Shown one piece after another: positions 35,473 through 49,316 of a stretch of 64,000 nt of DNA (within the stretch, counting starts at the first letter, position 1; the number at the start of each line of letters is the position of its first letter). Under the pieces are notes generated by a model. It was not told the DNA's origin, made no database searches, and saw only the letters and a list, made by a program, of their open reading frames with translations. Made by a program: the position numbers and the translations under genes. Origin of the DNA: Desulfuromonas sp. (GTDB lineage: Bacteria > Desulfobacterota > Desulfuromonadia > Desulfuromonadales > Geothermobacteraceae). The stretch covers positions 44,299 through 108,298 of the forward strand of contig PKUA01000031.1 of the NCBI GenBank assembly GCA_002868905.1, given 5' to 3'.

Positions 35473-37452
35473 TTAAAGTTTTACAACGACCGGCGGCTCC
35501 AACTTCACGCGGACTTCCTTCCCGTAAGTGATCGGCGCGTGGGGCGAAGGTTGCTGCTCCACGACCCTGCCACTCCCTTCCAGCCGGAGGTTCAGTCCGG
35601 TTCGCTCCATAACCTGCAGGACCTGGCGGTAACTCATGCCAAGCAGGGAGGGCATTCGGGGCAGGCTCCCTTCGTCCTCCGAAGTCACCGCGAGGGGCAG
35701 CTCCGGCACAACGATAAGGTCACTTAGCGAAGCGGTCTGCGTTGACCGGTTATCAGCGAAATTGCTCGGTGTGACCTGCAACTGCGCCAGGGCCTGGCGA
35801 CCAATCCGGCTGAATGCCGGTCCGGCGACCAGCCCTCCGTATGTCTGGTTCTTTGGTTCGTCGATCAATACAAGGATGACCAACTCCGGATTATCTGCCG
35901 GTACCATTCCGAGGAAACTCGACACCCTCTTGTCGACTGAATAACCACCGGTCACCAGATCGACCTTTTCCGCCGTTCCCGTCTTGCCGGCCACACCATA
36001 ACCGCTGATTGCCGCCCGGGTTCCGGTTCCGCCTTCCTCGGTGACCGTTCTCAAGATGCTCCGCACCGTGGCGGCGACAGAGGAAGGAATCACCCTTTGC
36101 ACCACTTCAGGATAACGTTCCTCGATAATCTCCCCCTGTCCACCCACGACCCGTTCAACCAGGTAGGGGCGCATCAGGACGCCACCGTTGGCGATTGCCG
36201 CCATGGCAGCGGCCAACTGCAACGGCGTGGCGGTCATTCCCTGACCGAAGGAGACCGCGGCCAGGTCGTACTCGAACCATGTCCTCGGTGGGTGAACCGT
36301 ACCCCGGACCTCGCCGGGGAGTTCAATGCCGGTTTTTTGGCCAAACCCGAAATCGCTTAAATAGCTGAAAAGTCTCTGCCGCTCCAGCATCTTCCCTATT
36401 TTGGCGGAACCGATGTTTGAGCTGAACTTGATAATTTCGGCGACGGTCAGGTCTTCGTAACGGTGATGATCGTTGACCTCCTTGCCACCGACCCAGTAAC
36501 TCCCGTTTTCACAATCAATCACCGTTTGCGGCGTCACCAAGCCCTCGGCCAAAGCGGACGCGAGCAGGAACGACTTCATGATGGAACCAGGCTCATAAGT
36601 TTCGGTCACGGCACGGTTGCGAAAGCTCGCCTGCCCGAATCGGCCGAAATTATTCGGGTTGAAATCGGGCTTGCTTGCCATGGCGAGGATTCTTCCGGTC
36701 GACGGTTCCAGCATCACCACAGTTCCGGAGGCCGCCTCGAATCGCTTGACCGTCTCGCCCAACTCCTTCTCGACGAGGAACTGCAGGCTCTTGTCGATCG
36801 TCAATTCAAGCTTGCCACCGAGGGCCGCTCCGGCAACTTCATCCGAGCCACCGCCGAGCCCTTATCCGACGGCGTCCCGTTCGGTGATGAGGAATCCTCC
36901 CTCACCGAGTATCACCCCGTCGTATTTGAGCTCCAGCCCTTCCAGACCACGGGGGTCGAGACCGGTAAAACCTATGAGCTGAGCGGCAAGGCGACCGTTC
37001 GGATAAAATCGCTTATGTTCCTTGATGTAATGAACCCCCGGGAGATCCAGGGCACGAACCGCCTTGCTCTCCTGAGGGGATATCTGGCGTTTCACCCAGA
37101 CGAACTGTCTGGACGACTTGAGCTTGGCCGCCATCTCACGCTTCGGCATCCCGAGTCGGGATGCCAACTGTTCCGCGGTCAGTTTCTTATTGTCGACTTC
37201 CTTCGGGTTGATATACACGGAATCGACCTCGACGCTGAGGGCCAGTGCTTCACCATTGCGATCTACAATCGGACCACGTTGCGGCGTCAATTTGACCATC
37301 CGTTGATATTGACGCTCCGCTCGCTTTTGCCACTCATCCCCTTTCAGAACCTGCAATTGAAACGCCCTGCCACCGACAGCCGTCATGGCCAGAACAAACA
37401 GGACGAGAAAAAACTTAATCCGCCATTGGCTGCTTTGGTCAAGGTTGCTCAT
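35473..37452 (-). pseudogene. ftsI: ftsI (septal transpeptidase PBP3-like with PASTA) interrupted by an in-frame TAA
   Basis: The two halves of one FtsI share a single reading frame and are split by one TAA at 36862-36864. The first part (37452-36862, 196 residues) has a short cytoplasmic tail, one membrane helix (FFLVLFVLAMTAVGG) and the dimerisation domain, ending ITERDAVG. After the stop, GLGGGSDEVAG... continues in frame to LTIDKSLQF. The transpeptidase follows with SxxK as SIMK, SxN as SSN and KTG as GKTGTAEK, then a C-terminal PASTA domain. No indel is needed to join them. TTG 36804 could start the second part but would leave it without a membrane anchor. Either the stop is an assembly error, or it is read through, or ftsI is supplied elsewhere. 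Confidence 0.8.
36862..36864 (-). other. In-frame TAA inside ftsI
   Basis: This is the only internal stop in 660 codons of otherwise conserved sequence. It falls just after ERDAVG, where family members usually have Lys, Arg or Glu, so one base change from AAA or GAA would explain it. The next base is G. Confidence 0.85.
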
Positions 37453-37769
37453 CAGCGGATCGGTACAATCTGCTCCGGGGTCGGCAGTTGCAACCCCAAT
37501 CGTGTCCGGGCAACACGCTCCAGGCGACCGCTGCTGCTTAACGTCGCCTCTTCCACCTGCAGCTCCTGAGTTCGATGCTGGAGTTGGCGCAGCTGGCCTT
37601 CAAGGTCACAAATTCTATAGTCGAAATGGATCACCTGGAGGCGGGACCATACAAAAAACAGTGCCACCACAAACATCAGGGAAAGAAAAGCGAACCAAGA
37701 GAGCAACGATGGACGTTCGAGAGAAATACTCGGAAATCGATGGGTTTGACGCAGGCTGGTTTCGGCCAT
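37452..37769 (-). CDS. ftsL: Cell division protein FtsL-like
   Basis: A 105-residue bitopic protein with an N-terminal cytoplasmic tail, one transmembrane helix (WFAFLSLMFVVALFFVW, about 25-41) and a periplasmic coiled coil (ICDLEGQLRQLQHRTQELQVEEATL). A typical FtsL end follows (LERVARTRLGLQLPTPEQIV). It should assemble with FtsQ and FtsB and activate FtsWI. Its stop overlaps the ftsI start by 1 nt (TGATG). Position and architecture support the name more than sequence identity. Confidence 0.85.
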   Translation of the reverse strand: MAETSLRQTHRFPSISLERPSLLSWFAFLSLMFVVALFFVWSRLQVIHFDYRICDLEGQLRQLQHRTQELQVEEATLSSSGRLERVARTRLGLQLPTPEQIVPIR

Positions 37770-37858
37770 AAACCCTCCTTCTTACCAGAACCGTTGAAAC
37801 GATAATCGGGACATTCCACACCACAATCCCGGGTCATCGCCCCAGGAAAATCAATACC

Positions 37859-38800
37859 TTATAACTTCTTTACCCCGCGCAACACGGCGCTTCGTGCCCG
37901 GGGATTTCTATCCATCTCATCCTGCTGCGGTCGCAACGCCTTGCGGTTGAGCAACTCAACCCGGGGTTGATGATCGCACTGGCAGATCGGCAGACGAGGC
38001 GGGCAGATACAGCCGGTAGCGGCCTTACGGAACGCCCGCTTGACGATCCGATCTTCCAATGAGTGAAAACTGATCACCACCAATCTTCCTCCCGGGGCCA
38101 AAAGCTCAATCCCCGCCTCGATTCCGTCAGTCACGTGGTCGAGCTCGCGGTTCACGGCGATACGCAAGGCCTGGAAAACCCGGGTTGCCGGGTGAATTCG
38201 TTCCCGATCCCGACTCCGCGGAACAGCAGCAGCAACCAGCTCGGCCAATTCGGAAGTCCGTGTGAGCGGCTGCTCTTCACGCCGTTCGACAATTCGGCGT
38301 GAGATCCTGCCGGCAAAGCGCTCCTCGCCGAATTCCCGAAAAATCGCTTTAAGCTCTTCGGCATCCAGGCGGGCAAGCAAATCCGCTGCCGTCTCTCCGG
38401 TTTCAAGCTCCATCCGCATATCGAGCGGGCCATCGAACCGAAACGAAAAGCCCCTTTCGGGGGAGTCCAGCTGAAACGATGAGACGCCGAGATCGAGCAG
38501 CATCCCGTTCACCTCCCCAACGCCCAGATCGGCCAGTCGCTGTGGCGCATCACAATAATTCTGCTGGAAAAGAGCAACCCGGTCGCCGAACTCGTCGAGA
38601 GCCTTTCGCGCCCTCTCCAACGTTTCGGCATCGCGGTCAAATCCGATCAGTCTGCCGTCCGGAGCAGTCGCCTCAAGAATCAGCCGGGCATGACCTCCGC
38701 CGCCGACCGTCCCATCAACGTAGGTGCCGCCCACCTGCGGCTGCAACAACTGAAGCACCTCCTGCGGCATTACCGGCAGGTGGTGCATATCCATCATCAT
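37859..38800 (-). CDS. rsmH: 16S rRNA (cytosine1402-N4)-methyltransferase
   Basis: A 313-residue SAM-dependent enzyme (also called MraW) that methylates N4 of C1402 in the decoding centre. It shows HLPVMPQEVLQLL, the SAM-binding DGTVGGGGHARLIL, DLGVSSFQLD, the PATRVFQALRIAVNREL block and VISFHSLEDRIVKRAF. A Cys-containing CICPPRLPICQC insert lies near 265. It overlaps mraZ by 4 nt. Its partner RsmI, which 2'-O-methylates the same base, is at 53.6 kb in this window. Confidence 0.97.
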   Translation of the reverse strand: MMMDMHHLPVMPQEVLQLLQPQVGGTYVDGTVGGGGHARLILEATAPDGRLIGFDRDAETLERARKALDEFGDRVALFQQNYCDAPQRLADLGVGEVNGMLLDLGVSSFQLDSPERGFSFRFDGPLDMRMELETGETAADLLARLDAEELKAIFREFGEERFAGRISRRIVERREEQPLTRTSELAELVAAAVPRSRDRERIHPATRVFQALRIAVNRELDHVTDGIEAGIELLAPGGRLVVISFHSLEDRIVKRAFRKAATGCICPPRLPICQCDHQPRVELLNRKALRPQQDEMDRNPRARSAVLRGVKKL

Positions 38801-39246
38801 GGCAGGCCAAGCCCGGAAAGCTTTGGACTCGTGGCGACCATTTCCTCAGATTTCCGGAGAATTTCCGCATAATGTTGTTCGCTATAGATGTCGATTCTAT
38901 TTTGGCTCCCAACAACGAAAACATTCCGGCTCTCATCGATCAAACCGGCCCACGCTCTCAGGTCCTTGCTGATTGGAATCCGTCCTTGAGCATCGAATGA
39001 AACTATTCTGTGAGGAGCAATATAGAGGTGATTTAGAGCGTTCTGGATATCCTGGTCCTCAATTTTGGCAAGCCCCTCCCTAAACGCCTCCCAAGCCTTC
39101 ATGGGATAAGCAGTCAACCCCCCACCACGGGCCTGAGTAAGAACCAGGTCCGCATCATCGGCTGGGAGCTTATCCCTGAAATCCTGGGGGATGCTTAAAC
39201 GCCCTTTGGAATCAAGGACTTTCTGAGACCTACCGACGAAGTTCAC
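38797..39246 (-). CDS. mraZ: Transcriptional regulator MraZ
   Basis: A 149-residue ring-forming AbrB-like DNA-binding protein that controls the dcw cluster. It has two tandem MraZ domains marked by DSKGRLSIP and DAQGRIPIS (the DxxxR pairs). The start is GTG 39246, giving NFVGRSQK, with GGTGG just upstream. MraZ-like boxes lie directly upstream, so autoregulation is likely. Confidence 0.95.
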   Translation of the reverse strand: MNFVGRSQKVLDSKGRLSIPQDFRDKLPADDADLVLTQARGGGLTAYPMKAWEAFREGLAKIEDQDIQNALNHLYIAPHRIVSFDAQGRIPISKDLRAWAGLIDESRNVFVVGSQNRIDIYSEQHYAEILRKSEEMVATSPKLSGLGLP

Positions 39247-39250
39247 TAAA

Positions 39251-39300
39251 CCACCCTAGACCCACCTAAATGCACACAATTGACACCTTTCCCCACCTAT
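39251..39300 (-). promoter_or_regulatory. MraZ-like box repeats upstream of mraZ
   Basis: On the minus strand, AGGTGGGGA, AGGTGGGTC and AGGGTGGTT occur at 39291-39300, 39259-39267 and 39250-39258. They resemble the TGGG-type repeats bound by MraZ, and two of them are closely spaced next to the GTG start. They lie downstream of the predicted transcription start, suiting repression by roadblock. Confidence 0.6.
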
Positions 39301-39308
39301 TGGGAGAA

Positions 39309-39337
39309 ACTATATCCGGATGACACACGGGTGTCAA
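39309..39337 (-). promoter_or_regulatory. Sigma-70 promoter of the dcw cluster
   Basis: On the minus strand TTGACA (39337-39332) and TATAGT (39314-39309) are separated by exactly 17 nt, with transcription predicted to start near 39302. This is the best promoter in the window and sits 60-90 nt before mraZ. Confidence 0.85.
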
Positions 39338-39435
39338 GGACTTATTCTGCATAAATTCACGGTTTTTTAAGGGTTTAGGATGGGTGGGGGAGTTTTACGG
39401 GATCATCCCAGGAGAGGGATCCTGAGGGGAGGAAA

Positions 39436-43161
<3,726 letters not shown>

Positions 43162-43175
43162 ACAATCCCCCGCGG

Positions 43176-44132
43176 TCAGTTGTGGGTTCGGGCCGCAAAC
43201 AGCAGTCGGTGCAGAGCGCGGGACAGATTTTGATTATCCTCGCCCCTGGAATACATCTCCGTCAAGTTGGAAAAAACTCCGATGTAATGGTTGACGAGCC
43301 GGGGCTTGTCCGTGGCCACGTTGAAAATGAGGTCCTCCTGGCCATGCTGATTCAAGCGAGCCAGTTCCTTGCCGTGATCGAGCTCGATGGTTCCGTTTTC
43401 GTACCAAAGTCGAGTCATCTTGTGGTTTTTCCCCAGCGTCCAGTTGGTATCGACAATGCCGAACCCGGACTGACCATCGCTTTCAAAACGGTAAATCCCA
43501 AGCCCCTGGACTTCCGAACAAGGCAAATCCTGGATGGCCGTCATCCGCCCGTCGATCAGGTGAATCTGCTCTGGATCTATGAACCGAGCCAAGATGCTCA
43601 GACTGCTGACCCCTCCGTCAATCCACGAACCGGCCTTGCCGACCGCACCGAGGGTCAAAGCTCCGTTCAGGTAATAGAGATCGGAAAAACAGGATTCGAA
43701 ACCGACCAGATTCCCCAAATCGAAATTTTTCTCTTCCCGTTGCACCACCCACCATTCCACCTCCCGACCATAGGATGGGTGGAATGCCGTGTAGAGAGGC
43801 AACTTGCGGGTTAATGCGGCTGTCCGCAAGGCATCTTCCTGCTCGGGGCTGATACAGAGCGGTTTCTCGACAATCGCCACCCGGTCAGCCTCGATGACCT
43901 TCATGGCCACTTCGAAATGAGCCGGTGTCGGCGTCGAAACCAGAAAGGCATCGGCTTTGGAGCGCAAAAGCATCTGGTCCAGAGACTCAAAAAAGTTGAC
44001 ACTGCCGGGAAGCTCCTCGGACCGGGCCGGATTGAGGTCATGAGCGTCAACCAGACTGATCCCCGGAGTATGGGAAATGGCCTGCATCTGGTAGTTGGCA
44101 ATTTTCCCGATTCCGATCAAACCTATCTTCAT
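43176..44132 (-). CDS. Gfo/Idh/MocA-family oxidoreductase
   Basis: A 318-residue NAD(P)-dependent oxidoreductase-like protein. The dinucleotide fold starts MKIGLIGIGKIANYQMQAI, followed by ADAFLVSTPTPAHFEVA and the VEKPLC motif with the conserved Lys. The C-terminal domain (SWIDGGVSSLSILARFIDPEQIHLIDGR...) fits the family, whose members act on sugars, inositols or biliverdin-like compounds. The substrate is unknown. ATG 44132 follows GGGAGG at six bases. It is convergent with acyP and divergent from the Cys-rich gene. Confidence 0.82.
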   Translation of the reverse strand: MKIGLIGIGKIANYQMQAISHTPGISLVDAHDLNPARSEELPGSVNFFESLDQMLLRSKADAFLVSTPTPAHFEVAMKVIEADRVAIVEKPLCISPEQEDALRTAALTRKLPLYTAFHPSYGREVEWWVVQREEKNFDLGNLVGFESCFSDLYYLNGALTLGAVGKAGSWIDGGVSSLSILARFIDPEQIHLIDGRMTAIQDLPCSEVQGLGIYRFESDGQSGFGIVDTNWTLGKNHKMTRLWYENGTIELDHGKELARLNQHGQEDLIFNVATDKPRLVNHYIGVFSNLTEMYSRGEDNQNLSRALHRLLFAARTHN

Positions 44133-44291
44133 AACAGACCTCCCTCTGGGCAATATAATTAGACCGATCCAAGGACATATACTAGCCTCTCACCTTAAAA
44201 CTCCAAGGTGGGCCTATCTGACATATGACCCGTATCACATCCTTCCAAAAGTGACGAGAGACTTATGAAAAACAGTATACAATTTTCTCAG

Positions 44292-44311
44292 AATTACACT
44301 ATAGTGTAATT
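44292..44311. promoter_or_regulatory. Perfect 20-bp palindrome, probable operator
   Basis: AATTACAC-TATA-GTGTAATT reads the same on both strands. It lies in the 266-nt divergent gap between the Gfo/Idh/MocA gene and the Cys-rich gene. Its centre could itself serve as a -10 element (TATAGT or CACTAT), as expected for an operator overlapping a promoter. The regulator is not identifiable here. Confidence 0.6.
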
Positions 44312-44398
44312 TCTCCTTGGATTCGGTCGGCTCTGGAACCCAACCATCTTGCAAGGAGCTTTTATCCTTTTTCTTATTGGACCGGGGAACGTAAAAAG

Positions 44399-44872
44399 AT
44401 GGGGATCTTTAAGCGAAAAACCGCCAGCGCCGGCAGTCTGTCGGAAGTTCAACCGGAAAACCGCGTCGAGACTGAAAGGATTGGCCGTTGCTTCTGCGCT
44501 CACGGACATGATCTTTTCAGTCAGGAGGCAACTTTTTCCGGCCATCCTGGAATCACTCTCAAACTACGCAATGAACGCCAGGAAGGGCTTCTCTCCCTGA
44601 GTCCGATCATCGGCGACAAGGATCGAGCCTTCTTCGGCGCCGACTGGGCCCCGGGCGAAATCGTTGAAATCTGCTGTCACGTTTGCTCTGAGCCACTCCC
44701 GCTTTACAACCAATGCTTTTGCGGAGCCGATCTGGTGGCGATATTCACCACAGCCGGCAACGACTTTGCCAACTGTATCGGCATCTGCCAAAGGATCGGC
44801 TGTACGCATGCGGAAATCAACAGCAACCGCCACCTCAGAGTCGACAGCCGCAGCGGATTCCACAAAGCGTAA
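44399..44872 (+). CDS. Cys-rich putative metal-binding protein, unknown family
   Basis: A 157-residue soluble protein with 11 Cys: CFC (31, 33) followed by HGH (35-37), CCHVC (92, 93, 96), CFC (106, 108), and C126, C130 and C135 before a His. The CxxC pair in CCHVC followed ten residues later by CFC resembles a zinc ribbon or rubredoxin-like knuckle. I do not recognise the family. ATG 44399 has GGGGAAC about ten bases upstream, a modest site. It follows the 20-bp palindrome and is closed by a strong terminator, so it is a single-gene unit. Confidence 0.6.
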   Translation: MGIFKRKTASAGSLSEVQPENRVETERIGRCFCAHGHDLFSQEATFSGHPGITLKLRNERQEGLLSLSPIIGDKDRAFFGADWAPGEIVEICCHVCSEPLPLYNQCFCGADLVAIFTTAGNDFANCIGICQRIGCTHAEINSNRHLRVDSRSGFHKA

Positions 44873-44989
44873 AACCAACACGACACAACCCGAACGGGAC
44901 AGATCAATGACCGATCATCCCTTCGAAACAACTACGTAACCGATAGACATTTTCGGCGAGGCAATATTGCCTTGCCTGCCCGGGTAAAG

Positions 44990-45030
44990 GCGCCTTGAGA
45001 GAGCAGTATCTCCAAGGCGCTTTTTATTTT
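44990..45030 (+). terminator. Intrinsic terminator after the Cys-rich gene
   Basis: GCGCCTTG-A-GAGA...TCTC-CAAGGCGC (44990-45020) forms a 12-bp stem with a bulge, followed by TTTTTATTTT. Confidence 0.9.
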
Positions 45031-45032
45031 AA

Positions 45033-46529
<1,497 letters not shown>

Positions 46530-46544
46530 ATTTCGCCTGTAGTC

Positions 46545-46572
46545 GGGCGGGCACCCGATCAAGTGCCCGCCC
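46545..46572 (+). terminator. GC-rich hairpin after gdhA
   Basis: GGGCGGGCAC-CCGATCAA-GTGCCCGCCC is a perfect 10-bp stem, 16 nt after the gdhA stop and 53 nt before the next start. It lacks a U-tract, so partial termination or 3'-end protection is more likely than full termination. Confidence 0.55.
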
Positions 46573-46624
46573 TGCATTGACCGTGACTGTTGCCAAATTG
46601 CTGAACAGGAACCAGGGGAAACTC

Positions 46625-49213
46625 ATGACAAAATCAGAACGGACATCAACGGGGTATGTTGGCCTTGATAAAGTTCTTGACGGCCTGCGGATCGGCGACA
46701 ATGTCGTGCTCAAGGTCGATTCGATAGACGATTACAGATATTTTGTAGGCCCATTCGTCGACCAGGCCCTGGCGAACGGGAAAAACCTGGTTTATATGCG
46801 GTTCGGGGACCATCCTCCCCTCGTTGAACCCTCGCCTCATATCAGGATATACGAGCTGGCTCCAAAACTCGGATTTGAAACTTTTGCCAGCGAAATCCAC
46901 AGAATCATCACCGAAGAAGGCCCTGGAACATTTTACGTTTTCGACTGCCTTTCCGATCTCCTTTCCGCCTGGGCAACCGATCATATGATCGGGAACTTTT
47001 TCCGCGTTACCTGCCCCTATCTTTTTGAACTCGACACTGTCGCCTACTTCGGTCTCTTTCGCGGGCACCATGCACTCCGAACCATTGAACGAATCCGAGA
47101 AACGACTCAGGTCCTCCTCGATATTTTCCGTCACGATGGGGACATCCATGTTCAGCCCTTAAAGGTCTGGCAACGCAACTCCCCGACGATGTTTCTCCCC
47201 CATCGCAAACAGGGGGAAGAGTTTCTACCGCTTGCAAACAGCTATGAAGCGACCAGCGTAATCAACGCCCTCTCCAATAGCCAAAGCGGGAGCACAACCC
47301 GCCAACTCGACCACTGGCAAAATTTATTCCTCGAGGCCGAACAACTTATTGAGATGTCCTCTTCCAAAGAGGAGCAGAAACATATGGTGAAGCACATCTG
47401 CCGCCATATGATTGGTGTGGAAGAGCGCCTTTTGACCCTTGCGATTAACCACTTCGAGCTCAAAGACCTGCTGAGCATCAAATCAAGGTTGATCGGGACC
47501 GGTTTCCTTGGTGGAAAAGCCGTCGGAATGCTCCTTGCGCAAGCGATTCTAACAAAAGATGACTCGTTCGACTGGAGCAACTATCTCGAACCGCACGACT
47601 CATTTTTTATAGGTTCTAATGTCTATTATTCATATATCGTCCACAATGACCTCTGGCGCCTCTTCATGCAGCAGAAGACCCAGGACGGTTATTTCTCCAT
47701 CGCCGGTGAACTTCGAAAGGAAATGATGCTCGGAAGTTTCCCGGACGCCATCCGTGACGGTTTCAGGAAGATCCTCGACTATTACGGGCAATACCCGATC
47801 ATTATCCGCTCCAGCTCGCTGCTTGAAGACGGCTTCGGAAGCGCTTTTGCCGGGAAATATGAAAGCTATTTTTGCGTCAACCAGGGATCCCCTGAAGAAC
47901 GCCTCGAACAACTGGAAGAAGTCGTTCGCAAAATCTTCGCCAGCACAATGAGCGAGGACGCCCTAACCTATCGGCTGCAAAGAGGACTCAGTCGGCAAGA
48001 TGAGCAGATGGGGCTCCTCGTCCAGCGCGTTTCCGGCTCCTACAACAGACACTACTACTTTCCCGAATTAGCCGGCGTCGGCGTATCTTACAACACCTTT
48101 GTTTGGGATCAATCGATGGACCCCGATGCCGGAATGTTGCGACTGGTCCTTGGACTTGGAACACGGGCCGTCGATCGTGTCGATGACGACTACCCCAGGA
48201 TAGTTGCCCTCGATGCGCCCGAAAAAAGGGTCCACAAGGGGGTAGACGATACCAGAAGGTTTTCACAAAGGGGCTTAGACCTTTTAAACATCGCTGAGAA
48301 CAGGCTGGAGACCGCATCTCTCCTCCAACTTGCCGCGGAGGGGCTGGAGTTTCCCTGGCAGCGGTACGCCGTTCCGGACAAGGAGACAATGCAGCTTCTT
48401 GAAAAGCGAGGGAAAAAACAAGATGTCTGGCTTGTCACTTTTGACCGTTTTTTTGCAGAGACACCATTTGTCGGCCTGATGCAAAAATTGCTCAAGACGC
48501 TTGAATCGGCCTATGGTTACCCGGTCGATGTCGAATTTACAGCAAATTTCCCGACAGGCGGAGATCCAAAAATCAATGTCGTGCAGTGCCGCCCCCTGCA
48601 AACCAAGGGCACCGAAACAAAGGTAAGCATTCCTCTGAGCATCGCGGAAGAAGACATCTTCTTCTCAACAAGCGGAAAATTCATGGGAGGGAATTTATCT
48701 CAGCCGATCAAATGGGTTATTTTCGTTGACCCACAGGAATATTCGAAACTCTCATTGAGCAACAAACATGAAGTTGCGCGCCTGATAGGCCGCCTTAACA
48801 AAAGAGTTGCGGACAAGCAGGACAGCCCCACAATGCTCCTCGGGCCAGGGAGGTGGGGAACCTCCACCCCCTCCATGGGTGTCCCCATCAATTTTTCAGA
48901 AATCAACAATTTTTCAATTTTGGGTGAGATCGCCTTCTCAAGGGGGAATCTAATGCCTGAGCTCTCCTTCGGCTCTCATTTTTTCCAGGACCTGGTCGAA
49001 ACCGATATTTTTTATCTTGCCCTTTACCCCGAAAACAAAGACTGCTTTTTCAATACAGAATGGCTCCTGAAACAACAGAATTCATTGGAAGGTCTGGCAC
49101 CGACAAGTGCCGGCCTGAAACAAGTCGTCAAAGTCATCAAGAGGCCCGAAAAGGACCTGCTTGTTATGGCGGACGTCCTGTCGCAACGACTGGTCTGCTT
49201 TCGGAGCCAATAG
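46625..49213 (+). CDS. P-loop-less KaiC/RecA-like domain fused to a PEP/pyruvate-dikinase ATP-grasp domain
   Basis: An 862-residue protein of unknown function. Residues 8-200 follow a KaiC layout (TGYVGLDKVLDGLRIGDNVVLK; NLVYMRFGD; TFYVFDCLSDLLSAW), but the Walker A GxxGxGKT is replaced by VDSIDDYRYF. A helical linker follows. From about 290 to 655 lies a PPDK_N/PEP-synthase nucleotide-binding domain: GTGFLGGKAVGM (296-300 core), IIIRSSSLLEDGFGSAFAGKYES, and its end INVVQCRPL. The phosphohistidine and PEP/pyruvate TIM-barrel domains of true dikinases are absent; instead a 200-residue C-terminal domain carries LLGPGRWGTSTPSMGVP. It follows gdhA and precedes the ETF module. ATG 46625 has GGGGAAAC upstream. 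Confidence 0.75.
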   Translation: MTKSERTSTGYVGLDKVLDGLRIGDNVVLKVDSIDDYRYFVGPFVDQALANGKNLVYMRFGDHPPLVEPSPHIRIYELAPKLGFETFASEIHRIITEEGPGTFYVFDCLSDLLSAWATDHMIGNFFRVTCPYLFELDTVAYFGLFRGHHALRTIERIRETTQVLLDIFRHDGDIHVQPLKVWQRNSPTMFLPHRKQGEEFLPLANSYEATSVINALSNSQSGSTTRQLDHWQNLFLEAEQLIEMSSSKEEQKHMVKHICRHMIGVEERLLTLAINHFELKDLLSIKSRLIGTGFLGGKAVGMLLAQAILTKDDSFDWSNYLEPHDSFFIGSNVYYSYIVHNDLWRLFMQQKTQDGYFSIAGELRKEMMLGSFPDAIRDGFRKILDYYGQYPIIIRSSSLLEDGFGSAFAGKYESYFCVNQGSPEERLEQLEEVVRKIFASTMSEDALTYRLQRGLSRQDEQMGLLVQRVSGSYNRHYYFPELAGVGVSYNTFVWDQSMDPDAGMLRLVLGLGTRAVDRVDDDYPRIVALDAPEKRVHKGVDDTRRFSQRGLDLLNIAENRLETASLLQLAAEGLEFPWQRYAVPDKETMQLLEKRGKKQDVWLVTFDRFFAETPFVGLMQKLLKTLESAYGYPVDVEFTANFPTGGDPKINVVQCRPLQTKGTETKVSIPLSIAEEDIFFSTSGKFMGGNLSQPIKWVIFVDPQEYSKLSLSNKHEVARLIGRLNKRVADKQDSPTMLLGPGRWGTSTPSMGVPINFSEINNFSILGEIAFSRGNLMPELSFGSHFFQDLVETDIFYLALYPENKDCFFNTEWLLKQQNSLEGLAPTSAGLKQVVKVIKRPEKDLLVMADVLSQRLVCFRSQ

Positions 49214-49220
49214 ACTTAAT

Positions 49221-49249
49221 GAGCAGGTAGTCCGCTCCAATATTTTTTT
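49221..49249 (+). terminator. Weak intrinsic terminator
   Basis: GAGC-A-GG-TAGT-CC-GCTC (49221-49237) makes a short stem followed closely by ATATTTTTTT. It lies 8 nt after the preceding stop codon. Confidence 0.5.
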
Positions 49250-49316
49250 CGCACGTTGATTCATGCAATCGCAACTCAAGATGTCGGTCTTACGGACAGA
49301 AACGAGAGAATAATCC

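Noticed and set aside
35473..37452. Alternative genetic code with TAA as sense
   Set aside because: Normal genes in the window end in TAA; only ftsI has an internal one.
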